From: Acidaminobacter sp. | GTDB taxonomy: Bacteria; Bacillota; Clostridia; Peptostreptococcales; Acidaminobacteraceae | Direction: 5' to 3' | Length of the DNA: 64,000 nucleotides | Assembly: GCF_030247605.1 (NCBI RefSeq) | Contig: NZ_JAOTSB010000008.1 | Span: 1 to 64,000, forward strand | In this document: positions 1 to 8,322 of the stretch, piece by piece | Position numbering within the stretch: the stretch's first letter is position 1 | Layout: every line of letters begins with the position of its first letter | Made by a program: the position numbers and the translations under genes | The notes under the pieces: model-generated | Databases searched by the model: none | The model's input: the letters and a program-made list of their open reading frames with translations, nothing else | Told to the model about the DNA's origin: nothing

Positions 1-31
1 GCGGCTGACGCCTATTGACACCGAGTTTCAC
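1..31. repeat. palindromic repeat, partial copy at window edge
   Basis: Carries the core (GCGGCTGACGCCTATTGACACC) broken as GCGGCTGACG / CCTATTGACACC, followed by the arm GAGTTTC. It matches copies near 14.6 kb and 24.5 kb. The left arm lies outside the window. Confidence 0.6.
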
Positions 32-2032
32 TTCAAAAAAAGTGAGGCAGAAAAGGGTGACGAACACCCTCTTCTGCCTCACTTTTCATTTTTTGCTTTA
101 CCCTTTGAATGCACATGGCATGCCGGTTTCAGCTACTATGGTCTTGAGGCGACGGGCGCTAAACCCGTGAGGTCATTTAACGCCGGACAACTGGCGCTGC
201 TGCTGTATGGGGCGGAGAGCGAAGAGGTCCGGAGCCTGTATCCCGACCGGCCGGTGCCTAAGAAGGTGACGGACGGCAGGTTTGAAGGCGTCCTGACCAC
301 CCTTTGGCGGCGGCTCTCTGAAAAGGGCGGCCTCACTGAAGCTCTGGAGACCTATTTTCACTCTGAAACGTGTGAGACTTGCCACGGTGAGAAGCTCACT
401 TCCCTCAGCAGAAATGCGACTGTCATGGAGACCCGGCTGCCGGTACTTTCCACCCTATCCTTGGAAGCGCTTCGGGCATGGATCACACGTCTTGGAGAAC
501 GCCTCGGTGAGCGCGAAAAGTCGCTGGTTGAGCCCTATCTTCTGGATCTTGAAACCAAGCTCCGGCGGATCGTCCAGGTAGGCCTGGGCTACCTGTCCCT
601 GGACCGTCAGACAATGACCTTGTCCGGCGGGGAAGGGCAGCGGATCAAACTGGCCGCAGTGCTGGATTCGACCATGTCCGGGCTGATCTATATTATGGAT
701 GAGCCGACCATAGGCCTCCACGCCAAGGATACGGAGGGGATTCTCAGAGTCCTGAAATCCCTCAGAGACCTTGGCAACACAGTTCTGGTCATTGAGCACG
801 ACCCGGAGGTGATCCGGGCGGCCGACTATATTGTAGATCTGGGACCGGGTTCAGGGAAGCTGGGCGGCGAGGTTGTGGGCTTTGGCACTTATGATGCGCT
901 TCTGGCTCAGCCCTTGTCGGTCACCGGTCGCTATTTGAACAGGGAGATGCCCGTTCTGGCGGTGCCGAAGCGGAAGGCTAAGGGCTATTTTTCTGTTCTG
1001 AACGCGACGCGTTTTAATTTAAAGCATGTGGATGTACATTTTCCGGTGGGCTGTCTCACGAGTATCACCGGGGTTTCCGGGTCGGGAAAGTCGACGCTGA
1101 TTTTTGAGGTACTGGCGGCTGGGGCACAAGACCGGTTAAAAGACCAGGATGCTGCCGATGGTTCCGCTCTCAAGCACAGTGAATCCGCCGGCGGCACTGA
1201 GTTAAACGGCAATTTTGAGAACCAGGTCATTGGCATGGCGCATTTTGACGCAGTCATCACCGTTGAACAGACACCGGTAACGCGCATGAAGCGCTCCAAT
1301 GTCGCGACCTACTCCGGGCTCTATTCAGAAGTCCGAAAGATCTTTGGCGCCCTTGAAGCGGCGAAGGCTCAGGGACTGGATGCCAGACATTTTTCCTTCA
1401 ACACCAAGGGCGGACGGTGCGAGCACTGTGAAGGCCTGGGTTTTGTTGAGAGCAACATGCTGTTTTTTGAAAATATTGATGTGGTCTGCCCGGTGTGCGG
1501 CGGCAATCAATTCAATGATGAGGTGTTGTCCGTAACCTACCAGGGGCACTCCATCAAGGCCGTACTCAGGATGACGGTCGTCGAGGCTATGGCGCTGTTT
1601 CACGGCCGCGGCAAGCTGCTCAAGATTCTGAAATTGCTGGACGACGTGGGGCTTGGCTACCTGGAACTCGGTCAAACCTTGACGACCCTCTCCGGCGGCG
1701 AGGCACAGAGGTTGAAACTGGCAAAAGAACTGATTTCCAGCGAGGGGAAGAACAACCTTTATCTGATCGATGAGCCCACAACGGGACTGCACCCCCTGGA
1801 TGTGGAGAATTTTCTGGTCCTCCTGAACCGAATGGTGGAGGTTGGGAATACCGTCATTCTCGTCGAGCACAATCTTCAGGTGGTCGGCGCCTCGGACTGG
1901 GTCATTGATCTTGGGCCATTGGGTGGCGCACAAGGCGGTCAGGTTGTAGCGGTGGGAACACCGCTGGAGGTTGCGGGGAATCCGGGGTCCATAACCGGCG
2001 GTTATATGGCTAAAGCGTTTGCTATAGAGTAA
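2..2032 (+). CDS. UvrA-like excinuclease ABC subunit A paralogue, 5' part missing
   Basis: This is a UvrA-family tandem ABC ATPase, which recognises DNA damage or exports/handles DNA-bound drugs in paralogues. The frame is open from base 2 to the stop at 2032; a GTG at 167 has no good ribosome site. Counting from 167, residues 69-72 hold the first zinc-finger CxxC. The first ABC signature (LSGGEGQ, about 151) and Walker B (IMDEPTIGLH) follow. The second Walker A is GVSGSGKST (about 302), the second zinc finger CEHC/CPVC (about 418-446), then LSGGEAQ and LIDEPTTGLH. The first Walker A and everything before it are absent within the window. UvrA-like alignment seems plausible back to about base 119. 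Upstream of that lie a palindromic repeat and a terminator hairpin, read through in frame. It is either a gene interrupted in frame by a repeat and running off the left edge, or a 5'-truncated remnant. Confidence 0.8.
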   Translation, partial: RLTPIDTEFHFKKSEAEKGDEHPLLPHFSFFALPFECTWHAGFSYYGLEATGAKPVRSFNAGQLALLLYGAESEEVRSLYPDRPVPKKVTDGRFEGVLTTLWRRLSEKGGLTEALETYFHSETCETCHGEKLTSLSRNATVMETRLPVLSTLSLEALRAWITRLGERLGEREKSLVEPYLLDLETKLRRIVQVGLGYLSLDRQTMTLSGGEGQRIKLAAVLDSTMSGLIYIMDEPTIGLHAKDTEGILRVLKSLRDLGNTVLVIEHDPEVIRAADYIVDLGPGSGKLGGEVVGFGTYDALLAQPLSVTGRYLNREMPVLAVPKRKAKGYFSVLNATRFNLKHVDVHFPVGCLTSITGVSGSGKSTLIFEVLAAGAQDRLKDQDAADGSALKHSESAGGTELNGNFENQVIGMAHFDAVITVEQTPVTRMKRSNVATYSGLYSEVRKIFGALEAAKAQGLDARHFSFNTKGGRCEHCEGLGFVESNMLFFENIDVVCPVCGGNQFNDEVLSVTYQGHSIKAVLRMTVVEAMALFHGRGKLLKILKLLDDVGLGYLELGQTLTTLSGGEAQRLKLAKELISSEGKNNLYLIDEPTTGLHPLDVENFLVLLNRMVEVGNTVILVEHNLQVVGASDWVIDLGPLGGAQGGQVVAVGTPLEVAGNPGSITGGYMAKAFAIE
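35..97. terminator. strong hairpin terminator, readable in both directions
   Basis: A stem of AGTGAGGCAGAA plus GGGTG pairs with CACCC plus TTCTGCCTCACT across a 5-base loop. An A-run precedes it and a T-run follows it, so it could stop transcription from either side. It sits inside a frame that stays open into the UvrA-like gene, which is odd for a living gene. Confidence 0.75.
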
Positions 2033-2047
2033 GGAGTTTGACGACTT

Positions 2048-2956
2048 ATGACTAATAAGACAGCACCACTTGATAAACTGGAAAGCAATATAAAAGACAC
2101 CGCGTTGATTTTTGAAGGCGGCGGCATGCGGGCAAGCTACACGGCTGGTTTTCTTGTCAACTTGCTGGAAAATCAACTCTATTTTGATTATGTTGCCGGG
2201 ATTTCGGCCGGCGCCAGCCACAGCGTCAATTACCTGTCCAGGGACATTGAGCGCGCGAAGCGTTCCTTTGTGGATCTGGTACGGGATCCGGAGTTTGGCG
2301 GTTGGAAGTCTTTTTTCAAGGGCGAGGGCTACTTCAGGTCGGATTATATCTATGAGCAGACACCGGTTCAGGGCGGCGCGCTGCCTTTTGACTTTGAGAC
2401 ATTTCAGAGAAACAGCGCGCGACTTCGAATTGGGGCGTTTGACAGAGACAGCGGTGAATTTGTGGTGTTTAAAAAAGAGGATATACATGAGATTCAGGAT
2501 CTGATGAAAATTGTCAGAGCCTCCTCTTCATTGCCAATCTTTATGCCTCCGACCCGCCTTGGCGGTCAGGTTTTAGTCGATGGCGGCATTGGCCCCGGTG
2601 GGGGAATCGCTCTGGACATCGCGAAGCAGGACGGCTTCAAGAAGTTCTTTGTCGTTTTGACCCGTGAAAAGGGATACAGCAAAAAACCGCCAAAGTTTGG
2701 CGGTCTGATTAAATCCTATTATCGCCGGTATCCGCTGGTGGTCGAGGCCATGTTTGAGCGCTACGCCACTTACAATAGGACCCTTGAAGAACTGAAAGAG
2801 CTCGAGTCAGAGGGCAAGGCCTTTTTGGTCTACCCGGATCAGATGCCCATTTCCAACCGTGAAACGGACTATGACAAACTTGCCGCCAGCTATCAGCTGG
2901 GCTATGCCCAGGGCAAGCGGGATGTGGCGAAGTGGACGAACTGGCTGCGAGGCTGA
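2048..2956 (+). CDS. patatin-like phospholipase family protein
   Basis: Patatin-fold serine lipid acyl hydrolase, 302 residues, of the YjjU/RssA kind. The oxyanion-hole motif GGGMR is at about residues 25-29. The nucleophile elbow GISAG is near residue 56, and the DGG motif that supplies the catalytic Asp of the Ser-Asp dyad is near residue 178. No signal peptide or membrane segment is seen, so it is probably cytoplasmic. AAGGAG lies 11 bases before the ATG, and the gene starts 15 bases after the UvrA-like stop, so the two are probably co-transcribed. The true lipid substrate cannot be read from sequence. Confidence 0.9.
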   Translation: MTNKTAPLDKLESNIKDTALIFEGGGMRASYTAGFLVNLLENQLYFDYVAGISAGASHSVNYLSRDIERAKRSFVDLVRDPEFGGWKSFFKGEGYFRSDYIYEQTPVQGGALPFDFETFQRNSARLRIGAFDRDSGEFVVFKKEDIHEIQDLMKIVRASSSLPIFMPPTRLGGQVLVDGGIGPGGGIALDIAKQDGFKKFFVVLTREKGYSKKPPKFGGLIKSYYRRYPLVVEAMFERYATYNRTLEELKELESEGKAFLVYPDQMPISNRETDYDKLAASYQLGYAQGKRDVAKWTNWLRG

Positions 2957-2980
2957 CCACGAGATGCAGCGGTTAGGTGA

Positions 2981-3964
2981 TCAAAACACCACCTGCTGCC
3001 CAAGTCCCTTCCGAACGGCCTCTGCGTAGATCAGCTGTGCGACCTTCAGGTCCAGCAGCCCCATGCCCACGGACTTGAAAAAAGTGGTCTCACCCTTTTT
3101 CGGAGGCTTTGGCCTATGGTTTTCCGTCAGCAAATCCCCCAGGAACTTCACCTGATCCAGGGTGAGCAGCCCTTCCGAAAGGGGCTGGGACAGGTCTCCG
3201 CTTTCCTCACAGGCAAATGGCAGCTCGGTGTAAACGTGGTCTGCCAGCTGCCAGATTGCTGCAGGAAACTCCCGCATCTCGGGCTTGTAGGAGCCAATGC
3301 CAATGAAATGCTTCCCGCGCAGCAGGTCGGGATCATTCGGCACCACAGGTTGAGCAGAGGTCGTCGTTGTGATGACGATCTCGCTGTGGCGAACCAGATC
3401 TTTTGCCGAGTCGCAGACGTGAAAGTTCGGATGTTCGCGGTCGCTGCCCAAAGCCGCTTTAAGGTCCGCAATGTAAGTATCAAAATCCTTTGGTGAGTGA
3501 TTAAAGAGATAGACGTCTTTAAGTTCCCTTGCCTCGATCCCATAAAGAATCTGATAGAAGGCCTGGGTCCCAATGCCAATGACCCCAAGGCTCTGACTGG
3601 CTTCAGCGGTAAAGCAGCGTATGCCGACCCCGCCCACAGCCCCGGTTCTCAGGGAAGTCAGGTACGACCCGTCCATAATGGACAAGGTTTTGCCGGTTTC
3701 ACCATCATTAAGCAGCATCAGGCCATCAATATACTTGAGTCCTTTTTTTGGATTGTTTGGGAACAATGTTAGAAACTTCGTCCCAAAGCCATCCTTTAGA
3801 AAACAGGGCATAAAAAGGAGCGTGTTGTCACCGTGGGTGACAGAAGGGCGATCCGGCATATAGAAATCGCCGCTGGCAAATATTCTGTATGCCTCTTCGA
3901 CCTGATCCATGACCTGAGTCAAAGAGACTGCGCTGCGCATGTCCTTTTCGTTTAAAATCAACAT
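2981..3964 (-). CDS. ornithine cyclodeaminase / mu-crystallin family protein
   Basis: 327-residue NAD(P)-binding enzyme of the OCD/mu-crystallin family. Members convert ornithine to proline with release of ammonia, reduce cyclic imines, or oxidise N-substituted amino acids. The N-terminal substrate domain contains the family stretch SLRTGAVGG (about residues 105-113). A Rossmann motif, GVIGIGTQA, follows at about 126-134. A C-terminal GVGMGLLDL-type segment (here SVGMGLLDL) closes the fold. It is convergent with the patatin gene and leaves 24 bases between stops. Whether it deaminates ornithine, reduces ketimines or makes a siderophore precursor is undetermined. Confidence 0.88.
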   Translation of the reverse strand: MLILNEKDMRSAVSLTQVMDQVEEAYRIFASGDFYMPDRPSVTHGDNTLLFMPCFLKDGFGTKFLTLFPNNPKKGLKYIDGLMLLNDGETGKTLSIMDGSYLTSLRTGAVGGVGIRCFTAEASQSLGVIGIGTQAFYQILYGIEARELKDVYLFNHSPKDFDTYIADLKAALGSDREHPNFHVCDSAKDLVRHSEIVITTTTSAQPVVPNDPDLLRGKHFIGIGSYKPEMREFPAAIWQLADHVYTELPFACEESGDLSQPLSEGLLTLDQVKFLGDLLTENHRPKPPKKGETTFFKSVGMGLLDLKVAQLIYAEAVRKGLGQQVVF

Positions 3965-4116
3965 GGGTTAGTCCGCCTTTCTGTTAGTAAAAGCTGTGTT
4001 AGACGCCTATTATCCCTCAAAGTATTAGAAACAGAGACACCAAAGACTGAGTTTGCCGATGGTGGGTAGATTTACCAAAAGGATAACATCACAGCCCGTT
4101 CTTAGTCAAATGGCGA

Positions 4117-4146
4117 TTGAAGACCCGGAAATTTGGTATATATAAT
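4117..4146 (+). promoter_or_regulatory. sigma-A-type promoter of a structured leader
   Basis: TTGAAG (4117-4122), 18-base spacer, TATAAT (4141-4146). Transcription would begin near 4153, just before the conserved leader motif and about 250 bases before the DUF4153 gene. Confidence 0.6.
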
Positions 4147-4152
4147 ACGAGA

Positions 4153-4271
4153 CCTACGCTTTCTGTGAAGCGCCAGTTACATAAGGAGGCTGTGAACCAA
4201 AGACTTATTTGGACGCTTGGTCTTTGGGGAGCCGGCAGCGTAACCGACCTTTGTGGGTCGGTTTTCTGTTG
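4153..4271 (+). ncRNA. candidate structured cis-regulatory leader with terminator (copy 1)
   Basis: A hairpin CGCTT...AAGCG is followed by a hairpin whose stem is CCAAAGAC/GTCTTTGG and whose loop contains GGACGC (4211-4216). Then come GGAGCC (4228-4233) and GCGTAACCGACC (4238-4249). ACCGACC pairs with GGTCGGT to give a T-tailed terminator ending near 4271. ACGC in the loop can pair with GCGT downstream, a possible pseudoknot. The same blocks with the same spacing recur at 27070-27123. I could not match it to a riboswitch class I know. Confidence 0.55.
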
Positions 4272-4402
4272 GATTGGCAGGAACTAAAATGCGCAATTAT
4301 TAGTCTAATAATTAAGTGATAACGATTTTCATAGAACGTTGTCATATGGATCGGTCTTATCCAATTTTTCAAATGGATTTCAAAATTATGGAGGTGACTA
4401 TA

Positions 4403-6271
4403 ATGAGTGCTTTTACCCGTTCGATCTCTAAAGTTTTCGAAAGTGCAATCGGTACTTTCAAGACTTTTCCTGCTTCCATTGCCAGCGCAGTGGGCTTTGC
4501 CGTGGTCACCATGATCCGGATTCAGCTGGACTGGCCCGAGCAGGAAGCGTATAATTTCCTGTTCAACTGTCTGCATCTAGCCTTTGCGGTGGGCGCCATT
4601 TTCAGCCTTGCGGCCATAACAGCTGCCAAGGTCAAATTTAACACCGCCAAGGCATTCCTGATCGCAAACCTCCTGGGTGTGGCCTCTGTCGTTGTAACGT
4701 TCCTGCTGCTGTATTTCTTTGGCGGAAGTGAGCCGGACCGCTGGGCAAACATGATTGTCAGAGTTTCCGGATTGGCGGCTGCCCGTGTATCCGTGGTCAT
4801 AGCGGTCAGCGTGCTCAGCTTCATTATCCTCGCAGCACAACCCAAGGAACAGTCAGACTTCTCCCGTGCGTTTCTGATGACGCACAAAGCGTTCTTTATT
4901 GCCATGATCTACGGCGCGGTCATCATGGCCGGCACCTCCGGTGTGGCCGGAGCCGTCCAGGCGCTGCTTTACAGGCAGATGAGCAGCAAGGTCTATCAAT
5001 ATATTGGGACGATCGTAGGGTTCCTGACCTATACCATTTTCGTGGGCTACTTTCCGGACTTCAGGAAGGGTGTTGTCGACGACAGGCGCGAAAATCTCCA
5101 GAAGCAGCCGCGGTTTATTGAAGTCTTATTTGAGTTTATTATGATCCCAATAGCCTTGGCACTGACAGTCGTCCTGTTGATTTGGACTGGCAAGACCCTC
5201 GTAGCCGGTCAGGGGGCATCCTTTATGCGCCTTGCCGGGATTGCCACCAGTTATGCAGTGGGGGGCATCTGGCTCCATATTATGGTGACCCACAACACGT
5301 CGAATTTGGCGAAATTCTATCGCAAAATCTATCCGTTTGCAGCGCTCCTGATCCTCGCGTTTGAGGCCTGGGCACTGATTGTACAGTTGAATCGTTTCGG
5401 GATGAAAAGTGTGGAGTATTCTTTCCTCCTCATGTGGATCGTAGCCGTATCAGCTGTGGTGCTTTTAATTCTCAGGAAGGATAAAGCACATGTGCTGATT
5501 GCGCTATTGGTCTCATCGGCCGCTTTGGTCTCTGTTTTGCCACTGGTGGGCTATCATTCCCTTCCTGTCAGATCTCAAATCAGCCGTTTGGAAAATTTGC
5601 TGGTTTCAGAGAACATTCTTAAAGACGGGACACTGGTGCCAGCGACGCAAGAGCCTGAACGTTCCGTACGGGAAGCTATCACAGATTCGGTCACCTTCCT
5701 TGCCTACGCTGAGAATGCGAACCTGCCGGCGTGGTTCAGCGACGAACTTGGCCAACCTAATAATTTTAAAACACAGCTGGGATTCGAACAGATCTGGCCG
5801 GATCCTGAAGACTACTTTGGAGAAGCACCTCAGGAGGTTATGGGGGTCTCTCTCATGCTCGCGAATGGCGCTTTTGAGATTGAGGATTACCGCTGGGCGG
5901 TCAAACTGCAAAACTATGAGGGCAAGGAGCCCGGCAGCGCAGAAACTGTAGTGGAAGGCGACAGGGGAACCTACAAAATCAACTGGATTGTCGACACTGT
6001 GAGCGGCATGCCAACCCTTGAGATTAGGCTCAATGATCAGGTTATTTTGGAAGAAAGCATGCGCGCTTATTTTGACCGGATCTCCGGAAGTTACGAACTT
6101 GGTCCTCGACCTTATAATGAAGGGACCCTGGAAGAAATGAGTCATAAGTTAGAAAGTCCGGAAATTGAAGTGCTGTTGGTCTTCAATAATATTGATTTCA
6201 ATGTCAATGTCAAAGAAGATCAGATGCATTATTGGATCAACCTGGACATGATGTATATGCGTGAGAAATAG
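4403..6271 (+). CDS. DUF4153 domain membrane protein
   Basis: 622-residue integral membrane protein. The N-terminal two thirds carries about ten to eleven hydrophobic helices and contains the DUF4153 region, with the conserved part around FRKIYPFAAL and NRFGM. The C-terminal part, from about residue 400, is soluble and charged and is probably extracytoplasmic. The start at 4403 is chosen because GGAGGTGA lies 8 bases upstream; an in-frame start at 4316 has no ribosome site. Function of the family is unknown. A terminator-bearing leader sits between its promoter and the start, so expression is probably controlled by attenuation. Confidence 0.85.
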   Translation: MSAFTRSISKVFESAIGTFKTFPASIASAVGFAVVTMIRIQLDWPEQEAYNFLFNCLHLAFAVGAIFSLAAITAAKVKFNTAKAFLIANLLGVASVVVTFLLLYFFGGSEPDRWANMIVRVSGLAAARVSVVIAVSVLSFIILAAQPKEQSDFSRAFLMTHKAFFIAMIYGAVIMAGTSGVAGAVQALLYRQMSSKVYQYIGTIVGFLTYTIFVGYFPDFRKGVVDDRRENLQKQPRFIEVLFEFIMIPIALALTVVLLIWTGKTLVAGQGASFMRLAGIATSYAVGGIWLHIMVTHNTSNLAKFYRKIYPFAALLILAFEAWALIVQLNRFGMKSVEYSFLLMWIVAVSAVVLLILRKDKAHVLIALLVSSAALVSVLPLVGYHSLPVRSQISRLENLLVSENILKDGTLVPATQEPERSVREAITDSVTFLAYAENANLPAWFSDELGQPNNFKTQLGFEQIWPDPEDYFGEAPQEVMGVSLMLANGAFEIEDYRWAVKLQNYEGKEPGSAETVVEGDRGTYKINWIVDTVSGMPTLEIRLNDQVILEESMRAYFDRISGSYELGPRPYNEGTLEEMSHKLESPEIEVLLVFNNIDFNVNVKEDQMHYWINLDMMYMREK

Positions 6272-6465
6272 ACCCATCATTCTTGACATGGAGCGGGGTC
6301 TGAGGGTGATGTCTTCGGACCCCTTCATGATTCAGGGACAGGCTCAGGAAGAGGCTCAGGAAATGGTGCCAGTGAAAGTCAGCTGTCGACTTCACATTGA
6401 CACCATTTTTCCTTTAGTGTGAAAATGGTTTGAGAAATGCAGAAGAGAAGGATTGTGAGCGAAAT

Positions 6466-6657
6466 ATGGTAAACTATAATAAAAGCGAGCTGAAAATTGG
6501 TTCAAAGGTGCGGATTGTCCAAAAACAGGATCAGCGCAGCGGCACTTTAACCGAGGGCGTTGTCCAGCGGATTCTGACGAAATCACCAGCGCATCCCCAC
6601 GGTATTAAAGTTATGCTTGAGAATGGTCTGGTCGGAAGGGTCAAAGAAATATTATAA
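6466..6657 (+). CDS. YwbE family protein (DUF2196)
   Basis: 63-residue small basic protein of the YwbE family, function unknown. The family signature is clear: KIGSKVRIVQKQDQRSGTLT is followed by EGVV, then LTKSPAHPHGIKVMLE and a final GLVGRVKEIL. The length matches the family. ATG 6466 is preferred over an upstream in-frame ATG at 6430 because the homology begins near NKSELKIG. Only a weak AAGGA lies 14 bases upstream. The fold suggests a small beta-barrel that could bind nucleic acid, which is inference. Confidence 0.85.
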   Translation: MVNYNKSELKIGSKVRIVQKQDQRSGTLTEGVVQRILTKSPAHPHGIKVMLENGLVGRVKEIL

Positions 6658-6678
6658 GGGTGAAGGAGCGGGAAAATT

Positions 6679-7329
6679 ATGGGCGGCAAGCGTAAAATGA
6701 AAATAGAAATTTGGTCTGATTATGTATGTCCTTTTTGCTATATGGGTAAGAGAAGGTTTGAAGAGGCCTTGAGGCAATTTGAGCACCGGGATTCCATTGA
6801 AGTCGTTTATAGAAGCTTTGAACTGGATCCCAATTCAAGGCGGGATGTGACCATTAATCTCGTGGATCACCTTGCTGAAAAGTACAACATTACCAAGGCG
6901 GCAGCGAAGGCGAACATTGAAAATATCACCATGAATGCCAAGATGATGGGTCTCGAATACCATCTGGAAGAGGCGATCCAAGCCAATACGTTTGATGCCC
7001 ACAGAGTGTCCCATTACGCGCAAACGCTCAATCTGACGGATGAAATCACAGAGAGACTGATGCAGGCGCATTTCACTGAAGGCCTTAATATTGGCGACCA
7101 GGACGTGCTGGTGACGCTTTCAGAGGAAGTTGGTCTGAATGGGGAAGAGGTTCAGAAGGTGCTCAGCCAAGGTCAATTTGGAGAAGAGGTACGGCGTGAT
7201 CAGCAGAGAGCTCGTGAGCTCGGGATCAGAAGTGTGCCGAACTTCTTAATTGATGGCCGCATATCCGTTTCAGGCGCTCAGCCTATCCGGGTGTTTCTGC
7301 AGGCTTTGGAAGAGGCCTGGGGGAAATAA
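6679..7329 (+). CDS. DsbA family oxidoreductase, FrnE-like
   Basis: 216-residue thioredoxin-fold protein of the FrnE/2-hydroxychromene-2-carboxylate isomerase branch of the DsbA family. After a short basic start, MKIEIWSDYVCPFCYMGKRR contains the active-site CPFC. The helical insertion (about residues 60-150) and the C-terminal cis-Pro strand RSVPNFLIDG (about residues 179-188) are present. No signal peptide is seen, so it is cytoplasmic and probably a thiol oxidoreductase. AAGGAG lies upstream of the ATG at 6679. It follows YwbE by 21 bases and is likely co-transcribed. Confidence 0.9.
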   Translation: MGGKRKMKIEIWSDYVCPFCYMGKRRFEEALRQFEHRDSIEVVYRSFELDPNSRRDVTINLVDHLAEKYNITKAAAKANIENITMNAKMMGLEYHLEEAIQANTFDAHRVSHYAQTLNLTDEITERLMQAHFTEGLNIGDQDVLVTLSEEVGLNGEEVQKVLSQGQFGEEVRRDQQRARELGIRSVPNFLIDGRISVSGAQPIRVFLQALEEAWGK

Positions 7330-7348
7330 TCGTCTGAGAATAAGCAAC

Positions 7349-7458
7349 AAGTTGGAAGAAGGTGTCAGAGGCCTTTGGCCTAGTGCCCCACCATTTTTCC
7401 AACTTATGATGGAATAAGGTGTCAGCAGCCTTTGGCCTATTGAGCCCTCTTCCAACTT
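7349..7458. repeat. tandem palindromic repeats (two units)
   Basis: Unit 1 runs from AAGTTGGAA (7349-7357) to TTCCAACTT (7397-7405). Unit 2 closes with TTCCAACTT at 7450-7458. Both contain GGTGTCAG.. then a palindromic GGCCTTTGGCCTA or GCCTTTGGCCTAT core. Unit 2 reuses the closing arm of unit 1 poorly, so the pair looks like a partial duplication. Confidence 0.65.
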
Positions 7459-7500
7459 ATTAAAAGTTTCACCACCAATAATGTCAACCGGAGGCTTTCT

Positions 7501-8274
7501 ATGATTAACCAGCAACTCTACCAAAACATTTACAAGCGAAAATCTGTACGCAGATATGATATGACCCCGTTGCACGAGTCGGTGCTGATGGATGTCAAGG
7601 CCTTCGCCGAGTCGGCGGTGCCATTGATAGATGACATTAAGTACGAATTCACTTACCTCAGTGCTGGTGATGTTAAAAATCTCTTGCCTATCAAGGCCCC
7701 ACATTATATCTGCCTCTATTCGGAAGCGAAACCTAATTATCTAATGAATGCGGGCTATCTGCTCCAGCAGATTGATCTATACCTGTCCCATAAAGCCCTG
7801 GGCAGCTGCTGGCTGGGGGTGGCGAAACCAAGTAAGCAGGTCGCGCTTCAGCAGAATGGACTTGATTTTGTCATCATGCTGGCGTTTGGCGCGCCAAACG
7901 AGCCCGTTCACAGAGAAAAGCCTGACGACTTTAGGAGAAAAATGACCCATGAAATATCGAACGTGTCTGGTCATGATGCGCTGGTGGAGGCGGTGAGACT
8001 GGCGCCCTCCGCTTCAAATTCCCAGCCTTGGTTTGTCAGTGAAACCCCGGAGGGTCTGATCCTCAGCCGGGAAAAGCTAAATATCCTTCGTGGGGCTCTT
8101 TACGGCAAGATGAACCAGATCGATATTGGCATTGCGCTGCTTCACCTGGATATGGCGGTCAGACATCACGGCAGACAGGCGATTTACAGCTTTTCACCTC
8201 AGAATGCGCCGGGCGGGATCCCACTGGGCTATGAATTCATGGTCAGAGTTGAGACGAAGGCGATTGACGAGTGA
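7501..8274 (+). CDS. nitroreductase family protein (TM1586-like)
   Basis: 257-residue FMN-dependent nitroreductase-fold protein of the putative TM nitroreductase type, in which two half-domains lie in one chain. It starts with the family motif YKRKSVRRYD (about residues 11-20). The middle holds GYLLQQIDLYLSHKALGSCW, with the Leu-Gly-(S/T)-CW signature of the FMN-binding core. The second half has EAVRLAPSASNSQPW (about residues 161-175), the phosphate-binding segment of nitroreductases. GGAGGC lies 7 bases before the ATG. The electron acceptor is unknown. Confidence 0.88.
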   Translation: MINQQLYQNIYKRKSVRRYDMTPLHESVLMDVKAFAESAVPLIDDIKYEFTYLSAGDVKNLLPIKAPHYICLYSEAKPNYLMNAGYLLQQIDLYLSHKALGSCWLGVAKPSKQVALQQNGLDFVIMLAFGAPNEPVHREKPDDFRRKMTHEISNVSGHDALVEAVRLAPSASNSQPWFVSETPEGLILSREKLNILRGALYGKMNQIDIGIALLHLDMAVRHHGRQAIYSFSPQNAPGGIPLGYEFMVRVETKAIDE

Positions 8275-8322
8275 ACTGAAGGCGTGGTAAGATGCTAAAA
8301 AACAGAAAAGGTGCGGTTCTGT

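Noticed and set aside
1325..2488. 387-codon open frame on the minus strand across the UvrA-like and patatin genes
   Set aside because: It lies antisense to two genes with clear catalytic motifs, has no ribosome site and no recognisable domain.
4153..4271. c-di-GMP-I (GEMM) riboswitch
   Set aside because: GGACGC is reminiscent, but the upstream GCAAACC block, the GNRA loop and the receptor helix do not line up in either copy.
7349..7458. Possible CRISPR array
   Set aside because: Only two imperfect palindromic units, no regular spacers and no cas genes; matches the dispersed repeat family.
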